NCBI RefSeq assembly: GCF_004359215.1
Contig: NC_090624.1
Location: 730,651 to 744,695 of the forward strand
DNA: 14,045 bases
Direction of reading: 5' to 3'
Source of the DNA: Bremia lactucae
Lineage: Eukaryota > Oomycota > Peronosporomycetes > Peronosporales > Peronosporaceae
The notes beneath the pieces were generated by a model that ran no database searches, was not told where the DNA came from, and saw only the letters and a program-made list of their open reading frames with translations. Numbering within the stretch: position 1 is the stretch's first letter; the number at the start of each line of letters is the position of its first letter. Positions 7,761 to 14,045 of this stretch are shown here, one piece after another. The translations under genes and the position numbers were made by a program.

Positions 7761-8380
7761 NNNNNNNNNNNNNNNNNNNNNNNNNNNNNNNNNNNNNNNN
7801 NNNNNNNNNNNNNNNNNNNNNNNNNNNNNNNNNNNNNNNNNNNNNNNNNNNNNNNNNNNNNNNNNNNNNNNNNNNNNNNNNNNNNNNNNNNNNNNNNNNN
7901 NNNNNNNNNNNNNNNNNNNNNNNNNNNNNNNNNNNNNNNNNNNNNNNNNNNNNNNNNNNNNNNNNNNNNNNNNNNNNNNNNNNNNNNNNNNNNNNNNNNN
8001 NNNNNNNNNNNNNNNNNNNNNNNNNNNNNNNNNNNNNNNNNNNNNNNNNNNNNNNNNNNNNNNNNNNNNNNNNNNNNNNNNNNNNNNNNNNNNNNNNNNN
8101 NNNNNNNNNNNNNNNNNNNNNNNNNNNNNNNNNNNNNNNNNNNNNNNNNNNNNNNNNNNNNNNNNNNNNNNNNNNNNNNNNNNNNNNNNNNNNNNNNNNN
8201 NNNNNNNNNNNNNNNNNNNNNNNNNNNNNNNNNNNNNNNNNNNNNNNNNNNNNNNNNNNNNNNNNNNNNNNNNNNNNNNNNNNNNNNNNNNNNNNNNNNN
8301 NNNNNNNNNNNNNNNNNNNNNNNNNNNNNNNNNNNNNNNNNNNNNNNNNNNNNNNNNNNNNNNNNNNNNNNNNNNNNNNN
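7761..8380. other. Assembly gap (620 N)
   Basis: A run of N hides the reverse transcriptase palm, including its YxDD catalytic motif. The sequence resumes at IKQSLMQSPILAIADQDRPF, at the start of RNase H. A missing stretch of about 200 residues is what a gypsy RT needs, so the gap length looks close to the real one. Confidence 0.95.
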
Positions 8381-8848
8381 ATCAAGCAAAGCTTGATGCA
8401 ATCGCCCATCTTGGCGATTGCAGATCAAGACAGACCATTCCATGTGGTCTGTGACGCCAGCGATTTCGCAATCGGCTGTGCGTTAATGCAATACGATACA
8501 GATGGCGCGGAGCGCGTCGTCTGTTACCAATCGCGTCAGCTGCAACCAGCTGAACGCAATTACCCAGTGCATGACAAGGAACTCCTTGCCATGAACTATG
8601 CATTGGCTAAATTTAGGGTCTACCTCCTAGGAGATAGACCGTTTATCGTATATACGGACCATGCGTCATTACGTACGGCCGTAAACACTCCACACCTCTC
8701 GCAAAGAATGGCGAGGTGGCTGTCCTTCTTCGCGGAGTATAACTTCTCCGTCGAATATAAACCAGGACGACTTCATGTCGTCGCTGATGCGTTATTACGC
8801 CGACTCGATTTCGGCACTCCAACAGTGAAATTAATCCCACAGTTGTAA
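8381..8848 (+). pseudogene. RNase H domain of gypsy pol
   Basis: RNase H removes the RNA strand from RNA:DNA hybrids during reverse transcription. The open frame shows all four expected acidic residues in context: CDASDFAIG, HDKELLAMNYAL, YTDHASLRTA and VADALLRRLD. WLSFFAEYNFSVEYKPG is also typical of Ty3/gypsy. A stop at 8846-8848 cuts pol before the integrase, where the other frames show the chain should continue. The Ser usual in ADALSRR is Leu here. Otherwise this is the best preserved domain of the copy. Confidence 0.9.
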
Positions 8849-8877
8849 CACTCACTACGAGTTTTCCGTCATCAACC

Positions 8878-9881
8878 TTGGTTGATGACATAAAGAAAGC
8901 CTACACAGAAGATAAGGACCTTCTGTGTTTGATGGATCATTTAATGAATCCATCCGATAAATCTTTTAAATATCTACCGGCTTTATATCGATCGTCATCC
9001 GATCATTACACAACGCGCAACGGCTTATTCTATTACACAGCCGTTACCGGCGACACTCCAAGTGTCGTCGTTCCAGTTCACAATGATTTGTGCTTGCGCA
9101 TCACGTATGAGTGTCACGATGCTCCAATAAGTGGACATCGTGGACATGAGAAGACTTACCTCACAGTATGTCACGACATTTACTGGCCCCGCCAGTATCA
9201 GTCCGTGCGCAAGTACATTCGTGCTTGCGAGGTATGTCATGTCAAAAGGTGAAGCCTAGCCCTTCATCCCGTGCACCTCTCCAACCTCTACCACTTTCGG
9301 CAGAAGGTTGGCAGTCCGTATCTATTGATTTCATCTTCGGATTTCCCGAAGACGATCACAAAAATAACGGAATTCTTGTTTTTGTAGACAATTTCAGCAA
9401 GATGGTACATCTTGCTGCAGTACCAGAGTCGATTACGGCTCCGGACTGTGCCCGTGTCTTTACCGACACGGTTTCCAAACTCCATGGGCTACACCTTGAA
9501 TTGGTCTCGGATATAGATTCACGATTCACGGCGGAGTTTTGGCAATCCGTGTTCTGCTCTCTCGGAACAGGGCTGACTTTGTCAACATCCGATCATCCAG
9601 AAACGGATGATCAAACAGAACGCGTAAATCGCGTCCTCGAAGATATACTTCGAGGTTACGTCCATTCATATCCAAATTGGAGCGAGTTTTTAACGATGGT
9701 CGAATTCGCCATCAATAATTCGGTGCAAGCGTCTACAACGAATACACCGTTCTTCGTGAATGGCTTACGCCATTCTCGCATACCCACCCAATTAAAGGGA
9801 TCCTCCAGTTTAAGTAGGAAAGGTGGCCTCGCACGAGCAAAACCATTTTTCTGGCTCATACTCATCACGCGTCGAAGTTAA
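8878..9881 (+). pseudogene. Integrase of gypsy pol: zinc-binding domain and DDE core
   Basis: Integrase inserts the element DNA into the genome. The first frame (8878-9252) holds VDDIKKAYTEDKDLLCLMDH, then the zinc-binding HHCC domain (YECHDAPISGHRGHEKTYL and YIRACEVCH). It breaks at a 5-base tandem duplication ATGTC ATGTC (9234-9243). The shifted frame carries VKPSPSSRAPLQPLP, then the catalytic core: D in SVSIDFIFGFP, D in LELVSDIDSRFTAEFWQ, E in DHPETDDQTERVNRVLE. It then has MVEFAINNSVQASTTNTPFF and NGLRHSRIP. All three acidic residues are present. A further frameshift near 9830 leads into the C-terminal part. Confidence 0.9.
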
Positions 9882-10269
9882 CAACGACGCGAGTGATGTC
9901 GATGTCGAAGATATCGATATCGAAGATGAGAAAGATCTCATGGCAGTGCGCACAAAGCGTACTGGAAAAGACAAAACAAATGAGCTAGCAGAAGATTTTT
10001 TGCTAACTCGAGAATCAGTTATTTGTTTCGTTGAGGATTCCATTGCTAACGCAGTGGACCGACAGAAACGGAATGCAGACAAACATGGAAGAGCGAATGT
10101 TCATTCATTTAATATTAATGATCTAGTGCTACTCTCTACGGTAAACTTACCTAAGCGATTAGTCACTAATGTGGCTAGCAGTAAACTACTACCAAAGTTC
10201 ATTGGGCCTTTTCGTGTACTGCATCGCAGAGTCAATTCATACACAATAGAATTGCCACGTAGGATGTGA
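9823..10269 (+). pseudogene. Integrase C-terminal region of gypsy pol
   Basis: This continues integrase in another frame. It starts with an acidic linker (DASDVDVEDIDIEDEKDL), then VRTKRTGKDKTNE, a helical stretch with DSIANAVDRQKRNADKHGRA, and the GPY/F-type motif KFIGPFRVLHRRVNSYTIE ending ELPRRM, stop at 10267-10269. The other copies continue into THPTFYVGRLRPY; here small changes after 10266 create the stop and homology fades by about 10290. The ATG at 9823 is probably not a true start, as the chain should come from the core domain. 9987-10154 is repeated at 1-168. Confidence 0.85.
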
Positions 10270-10290
10270 AGGCTTCCTACGTTGGGAAAT

Positions 10291-10448
10291 CAATAAAGAA
10301 GTTATTACATTAATTTTGACTTAATATCTTAAATATTCCAAATTTGGTAATATTGACGCAAAAAGACTAAATAGCGCCAATCGCTTTAAGCCACGATAAG
10401 GCGTCACGCAAGGAGACGCATTGCATAGATACTTTTTAATATATTAAT
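10291..10448. other. Short AT-rich spacer
   Basis: It lies between the fading gypsy end and the inverted-repeat transposon. I see no gene. GGCGTCACGCAAGGAGACGC near 10400 is an imperfect inverted repeat. Confidence 0.4.
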
Positions 10449-10643
10449 GGAACCGCTAATGGGCTTTAACTTTCGCTAATGAGCCCTCACCCAATAATTG
10501 ATTGGTTAAATATCCTCAGATTCATGGCTAATAGATTGTTCAAATTCACTCATTTGTATTGCACCCCAAAATTTCCACTGTGCTACCATTAAGCAAAAAC
10601 TACACCATTCCGACAGCGCGAGAGAAAATAACACGACCATACG
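10449..10643 (+). repeat. Left terminal inverted repeat
   Basis: Starts GGAACCGCTAATGG. It contains two tandem copies of a 20-base unit beginning GCTAATG (10455-10474 and 10475-10493). It pairs with 11323-11506. Confidence 0.75.
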
Positions 10644-10817
10644 ACCATTATAGGCTTATAAAGGCAAAGAGGGCAGGATTGGTGGATCTATTTTTGGTAT
10701 CAATGGAAGTATTGGGGGTGCAGGCCTTTTTTGTGAATAGGTTCTGGAATTGCGACCCACTTTAGTGCAATTCCTGCATCTTTGACGTGGAAGCACGGCA
10801 TTTTCGACATGTTCAAA

Positions 10818-11285
10818 TTAAAAAAAGCTCACAGCGAGCTGACGTCGATCCACTAGACCTTCCACGGCCTTGCACTCGCTCAGGTTATGGGTGTCAGCAT
10901 CCGGGTTGGCCGCAAAATGATCGAGATGCACCCTTTGGCGATGTTCAGACGCAGCTCGAAATTCGTCAGCAATTCTTTGCTTGGCAGTCTCTATTGTCGC
11001 TTTACGACCACTACTGCCCACCGATCTGAGCCACTCGTTGAACGGCACAGCTGCATAAACAGTTGGTTGCGCGGCTGGTGCCTCTTTGCTGACGTGGTCT
11101 TGCAGCAACAAGGGATTTTCTTGACTACGAACAAACAAGCGCAAGCCTTCTACTTCACCTCCTTTTTTATTTCCAGCCGTTTTCGTCCGTTTGACGGTCA
11201 ATACGTACTCTTGGCTGTCTATTGAATCGCGAGCATATTTAAAGGATTTATACTCTGATTTTGGTGGTCGCAGGATGTTTGACAC
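10818..11285 (-). CDS. ORF inside the inverted-repeat transposon, unknown function
   Basis: A 155-residue open frame on the minus strand, starting just inside the right terminal repeat (MSNILRPPKSEYKSFKYARD). It is rich in charged residues, with a basic VKRTKTAGNKKGG stretch at about residues 31-43 and a helical segment KATIETAKQRIADEFRAASE near 95-114. No DDE motif, zinc finger, signal peptide or membrane span is seen. It could be the N-terminal remnant of a transposase or a captured host gene fragment. The sequence is protein-like, but I cannot show it is expressed. Confidence 0.4.
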   Translation of the reverse strand: MSNILRPPKSEYKSFKYARDSIDSQEYVLTVKRTKTAGNKKGGEVEGLRLFVRSQENPLLLQDHVSKEAPAAQPTVYAAVPFNEWLRSVGSSGRKATIETAKQRIADEFRAASEHRQRVHLDHFAANPDADTHNLSECKAVEGLVDRRQLAVSFF

Positions 11286-11322
11286 GGTTGTTGGTCACGT
11301 TCTTTTGTGTGTTATTACGGAA

Positions 11323-11506
11323 CGTATGGTCGTGTTTTTTCTTACTGATTCCGGAATAGTAGCGCAGTGAAATTGAGGGGTTATGTAGTGGTGCAATTAA
11401 AATGAGTGATTTTGACAAATCAAAAGCCATAAAAATGAGTGGATTTGACCAATCAATTAGTGGGTGAGGGCTCATTAGCGAAAGGTGAGAGCTCATTAGC
11501 AGTTCC
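11323..11506 (-). repeat. Right terminal inverted repeat
   Basis: On the minus strand it starts GGAACTGCTAATGAGC and repeats the same tandem unit (GCTAATGAGCTCTCACC, then GCTAATGAGCCCTCACC). The pair is cleaner here than on the left. Confidence 0.75.
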
Positions 11507-11639
11507 CTATGTTAAAGCCAGTACACAGGAGATCGTTATGAAAAAACTTATTATATCAGTACAATTTCTTTTCTCTTTCCTAAAGCCTTAGAATTTACTT
11601 TTAGTTGCTAAGACTTCTTAGCTACTTGGAATATTTTTG
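11507..11639. other. AT-rich spacer
   Basis: No gene or repeat recognised between the right terminal repeat and the copia-associated LTR fragment. Confidence 0.4.
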
Positions 11640-11702
11640 ATACGGGGCACCTTTCCCTAAAACTAGCTGACCTTACACTGATGACAGTGAAGGTTAGGTG
11701 CC
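11640..11702 (-). repeat. Copia-associated LTR fragment
   Basis: On the minus strand it reads GGCACCTAACCTTCACTGTC and continues with CAGTGTAAGG, CTAG and GGGAAAGGTGCC, homologous to the start of the LTR remnant ending at 4774. It directly interrupts the copia pol frame, whose last residues read SFEAP here. The GGCACCT/AGGTGCC ends make an outer inverted repeat. Confidence 0.45.
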
Positions 11703-13115
11703 TCGAAACTTCGTGGTGTTGCATCTAAATCAAGATTGGCATTCTCTTCTTCATCAATAATCGACATAATAAAATTGCGCGGCGCCATGACTGAAAGTTC
11801 TGGCTCAGCTTTTACCATCAGTACGTGGTTGTTCATCTGAACATTGAATACCACGATACCAGCCTTGGCCTGCACCAAAGACCGAACGACATTTACGTAC
11901 GCAAGGCTGAAGCCCTTCTCCTTCAGCATCCCATACGACATTATGTACCTCGTAATTGATGGTGCGAGATGAGCATCAGTCAGTCAAATTATACTTGACT
12001 TACCTGCAACCTGCACTCGAAGTAAGACTGAACCGATTTTTGTGACACGAAGCGTTTGACCATTTGGTAGCATGCATTCACTTTCGCAATCGCGTAATTC
12101 TTTTAGCATGCGCTCGTTACTCACAATATGACGACTAAAACCACTGCCCAATATCCAATGATTTTGAACATTGGTCAAATCATCGACTACAGCAAGAGTC
12201 ATGTTAACTCCACGCCTACGTCCATCTCCGCTATTTTTATTCTTGTTCTTCTTTTCACGACAATCTGTCGCAATGTGACCAACCTTGTTGCAATTGTAAC
12301 AGGTCCTAGTTTCTGTTCTTGACCTTGATACCGCTACATGCAGTACGACATCCTGTCTAGTAGTCTTTGTGCCTCGCTCGTCAGAGTCAATTGCTTGGGC
12401 AAAGTGTGCCAGCTCCTCCGCGTGTCTTAGATAATCCACGCGATTATTATCGTACTTAGCCATTAGTACGTGACGCAAATTCGTAGAAGCGTACTGCACA
12501 ATGTTTTCAAGTACCAGCGCTTCTGCACCGCCAGCCGCGTCGCTCACTTGCGACGAGGAACAAATAGTATTCAGGCCAAGACCTCTTTAAGTCTTTTCTT
12601 GCAGTTAAAAGCTCGTTGGCTTGAGATTGGGTAATTGTCGTCCGAAAAATTGATGTAACCATTTTATCACATACTGCAGAGTAGGGTGCTGTTGCCACCA
12701 AGTTTCAATCTGCCTATGGTAGTGCCGCTCCGCAGTACCACCCAGGTAATTTACAAGTAATTCAGCCTTGACTTTTTCAGACCAATCAAATCCACATGCC
12801 ATCTGGGCCAACACAAGCCGCCTGACGAACCGATGATCCCAATCAAGAAACCCAGAACTTAACCCTTCGTAAAGCTCTTTTCCATCAAAAAGACGAATTA
12901 ATAGCTTCCTCTAGCGAGTGTCAGGGGATCGAATACAACCCATCTGTTGTGGAACGTAGTCAGGAGGCATATTCGTTGATGCTGCTGCACGCTGCAGGTG
13001 TAGGCGCTTGGGACATCGCCTGGCCTTGCCTCATAGCAGCATACTCTTGATGCTGTCGATACATAGAGCTCTGGAACTGGTGAGCTCTCGGCAAATTTGC
13101 TACTAAATAATATCA
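11703..13115 (-). pseudogene. Ty1/copia gag-pol fragment (broken)
   Basis: Read leftwards from about 13115: LPRAHQFQSSMYRQHQEYAA with a Gln-rich N-terminus, a stop near 12960, then FDGKELYEGLSSGFLDWDHR and VKAELLVNYLGGTAERHYHR (about 12870-12700), then SQANELLTARKDLKRSWPEY, then EALVLENIVQYASTNLRHVL and the CCHC knuckle CYNCNKVGHIATDC (12260-12301). The protease segment is WILGSGFSRHIV: the catalytic Asp of the expected D-S-G is Gly (codon 12146-12148). After a shift near 11990, MSYGMLKEKGFSLAYVNVV leads towards the pre-integrase region, which is cut at about 11703. At least four frameshifts are present. The knuckle followed by this protease identifies copia. Reverse transcriptase and integrase are missing. 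Confidence 0.85.
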
Positions 13116-13120
13116 CTATC

Positions 13121-13276
13121 ATGCTCGGACTAGCAGATGCGCGAATTTTAGCGGCACTGGTGGACGATGAAGAGACGCCGAATCCAGCGGAATACTTTAC
13201 ATACTTGACAAACTTAACGGCAAGCAGGATCGATTGCTTTCATGTCCCAAATAAGCGGAAATCAAGGGTACAATGA
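13121..13276 (+). other. Small ORF, doubtful
   Basis: ATG to TGA, 51 residues, including ARILAALVDDEETPNPAEYF. It lies just upstream of the copia gag, on the other strand. The composition is protein-like, but the length is compatible with chance and I recognise nothing. It might be a remnant of a larger gene. Confidence 0.15.
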
Positions 13277-13389
13277 GTAAATGTCACAGAACCACCAGTC
13301 ATTAACTGTTATCATTTTTACCAACACAAAGTCTGTGGAATATATCTGTAGGCGGGCACGTCATAATGCGGCGACGCTCTACTTAAACA
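13277..13389. other. Spacer before LTR
   Basis: No gene seen. The 3' end of the following minus-strand LTR is not clear and may extend into or be cut off in this stretch. Confidence 0.3.
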
Positions 13390-13864
13390 CACACCCTAGC
13401 ACAGTGAGGTAGTTGTGGTGAGCGCGCAAGCGACCTCACCCAACACACTAAGTTCTCTGATTAAGTGTCGTCACGGGAGCGGTAATCCGTCTCCTCGTGC
13501 GCACTTACCAAGTAGGAAGTAGTTTTCAGACTGATTTATGTTTAATAGAATTAAATACAAATACCTATTTTTACCAATTAAAATGTTATCTCTATAGATA
13601 TCATTTAATATGTATTGCGAGCGTATCTTTCTAGATACTTCGCGTAACTGATGACGCTGGGCGTCATCCCTGCTGATGTGGGCGTCATCCCTCCTAATGT
13701 GAATGCACCCATGTGCATCACATCCACAAGGGTTGGTCACAAATGTGCACCACACCCGAGTGGTTGGTCTAATTACTATTATTTAGTAATTGACCATCCC
13801 CTTAAGTACACCAATTGTACTTAACGGAAACTGTGTAAGATTAGGGCAACTTTAGCCCGTTACA
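13390..13864 (-). repeat. LTR of a second gypsy family (3' LTR, minus strand)
   Basis: On the minus strand it starts TGTAACGGGCTAAAG, an LTR start like that at 4775, right after a polypurine tract. Inside lie a 21-base tandem duplication (13659-13679 and 13680-13700, starting GGGCGTCATCCCT on the plus strand) and a stretch repeated at 263-300. The end towards 13390 has no clear CA terminus, so it is probably truncated. No coding capacity is credible. Confidence 0.65.
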
Positions 13865-13878
13865 CCATCCCCCACTTT
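13865..13878 (-). promoter_or_regulatory. Polypurine tract of second gypsy family
   Basis: The minus strand reads AAAGTGGGGGATGG directly before the LTR start TGTAACGGGC. This places the body of the element to the right, in minus orientation. Confidence 0.6.
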
Positions 13879-13996
13879 AAGGACGAATTTTAATTTTTAG
13901 AATCGTCAAAGAGGAAAGAGGAACTGCGAGCATCTTTACGCGCCTCTAGTCCACTCGATCACTCTAGCGCACGTGTTTCCATACACGGCGCCCAAG

Positions 13997-14045
13997 ATGC
14001 CACCTAAAAGGGGCCACGTTGGTGGGTCGTCTGTGGAGACGCCCA
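13997..14045 (+). CDS. Start of second antisense frame (partial)
   Basis: An ATG at 13997 opens a frame to the window end: MPPKRGHVGGSSVETP. It lies 132 bases inside the 3' LTR, antisense to the element, as the frame at 833 does (116 bases from its LTR). The first residues resemble each other loosely (basic M-x-x-K start, then a Val-Gly/Asp-Ser stretch). TCACTCT at 13959-13965 matches the oomycete initiator consensus 38 bases upstream. Only 16 codons are visible. Confidence 0.35.
   Translation, partial: MPPKRGHVGGSSVETP

Larger units (their letters stand above)
5342..9655. repeat. Dense series of short inverted repeats in gypsy coding DNA
   Basis: As in 981-2526, perfect short inverted repeats follow one another through gag and pol. 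Examples (outer limits, arm length): 5342-5363 (8), 5430-5456 (11), 5497-5518 (8), 5670-5694 (10, GAGCAAATGC), 5746-5769 (8), 6375-6395 (8), 6401-6443 (9 plus nested 7), 6448-6466 (8), 6491-6511 (10), 6662-6679 (9), 6695-6721 (11), 6727-6749 (8), 6825-6850 (13, no loop), 7018-7038 (8), 7203-7228 (11), 7374-7393 (10), 8397-8422 (10), 8430-8452 (8), 8868-8889 (10), 8903-8928 (9), 9395-9417 (10), 9635-9655 (8). Confidence 0.9.
4775..10290 (+). mobile_element. Ty3/gypsy LTR retrotransposon, 3'-truncated copy
   Basis: The order is 5' LTR (4775-5211), primer site, gag (5269-6376), protease (about 6480-6757), linker and reverse transcriptase (6758-8380, mostly in an N gap), RNase H (8381-8848) and integrase (8878-10269). 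This order, with integrase after RNase H, defines Ty3/gypsy. Homology with the other copy fades at about 10290, soon after the integrase C-terminus. The chromodomain, polypurine tract and 3' LTR are missing, so the copy cannot transpose. Many frameshifts and stops interrupt gag and pol. Confidence 0.9.
10449..11506. mobile_element. DNA transposon with long terminal inverted repeats (Mutator-like)
   Basis: The two ends are inverted copies of each other over roughly 190 bases: 10449-10643 and 11323-11506. Shared blocks in order include GCTAATG, TTTCGCTAATGAGCCCTCAC, TAATTGATTGGT, ATGGCT, ATTGCACC and CACGACCATACG. Long terminal repeats of this kind are typical of Mutator-like elements. The 9 bases flanking each side, ATATATTAA (10438-10446) and CTATGTTAA (11507-11515), agree at 7 of 9 and could be a decayed 9-base target duplication, although two bases separate the left one from the repeat. 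No full transposase is present, so it is non-autonomous or deleted. Confidence 0.65.

Noticed and set aside
7704..8454. Long frames spanning the N run on both strands
   Set aside because: They are open only because N is not read as a stop.
981..9655. CRISPR array or set of terminators as explanation of the repeated hairpins
   Set aside because: The palindromes all differ in sequence and spacing, lie inside coding sequence, and the genome is eukaryotic.
10559..10765. Plus-strand 68-residue frame in the inverted-repeat transposon
   Set aside because: Its first part lies in the terminal repeat and no motif is visible.
12898..13122. Minus-strand 74-residue frame with SSPVPELYVSTAS
   Set aside because: It overlaps the copia gag N-terminus, where a different frame carries the Gln-rich MYRQHQEYAA sequence.
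1..14045. tRNA, rRNA and RXLR or Crinkler effector genes
   Set aside because: No cloverleaf, rRNA core, signal peptide with RXLR, or LFLAK motif was seen on reading both strands.

Overview
The window looks like a transposon-rich stretch of an oomycete genome, probably a Peronosporales species (Phytophthora or a downy mildew). The reasons are the style of the Ty3/gypsy and Ty1/copia proteins, LTR ends of the TGTAACGGG...CCCCGTTACA type, an intronless host-like gene between decayed elements, and a 620-base run of N typical of a draft assembly. No database search was possible, so family names rest on recognised motifs.

Layout, left to right. (1) Positions 1-2616 are the 3' part of a Ty3/gypsy chromovirus-like element: a plus-strand integrase fragment (1-168), then an inverted block holding, on the minus strand, the integrase C-terminus, a chromodomain, a polypurine tract and the 3' LTR. 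On the opposite (plus) strand of the same block runs a long protein-like reading frame (about 833-2506) that is antisense to pol. (2) Positions 2760-4049 hold the only intact non-transposon gene, a 429-residue coiled-coil protein of unknown function. (3) Positions 4209-4774 look like a minus-strand LTR remnant, cut by the next element. (4) Positions 4775 to about 10290 are a 5' part of a second gypsy copy: LTR, primer site, gag, protease, reverse transcriptase (mostly in the N gap), RNase H and integrase. It is broken by frameshifts and stops and lacks its 3' end. (5) Positions 10449-11506 are a DNA transposon with roughly 190-base terminal inverted repeats, Mutator-like in structure, carrying one 155-residue ORF. 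(6) Positions 11703 to about 13115 are a decayed minus-strand Ty1/copia gag-pol. (7) Positions 13390-13864 are a minus-strand LTR of another gypsy family with its polypurine tract, followed at 13997 by an ATG that appears to begin a second copy of the antisense reading frame, running off the window.

Two things stand out. First, the gypsy coding sequence, on both copies, is built as a near-continuous run of short perfect inverted repeats (arms 7-13 bases, loops 0-15), far more than chance predicts and not noticed in the host gene or the copia element. Second, the gypsy 3' end carries a long antisense reading frame, starting about 120-130 bases inside the 3' LTR, in two different elements. The block 169-2616 also appears to have been inverted in place, because its breakpoint matches the intact copy to within about two bases.
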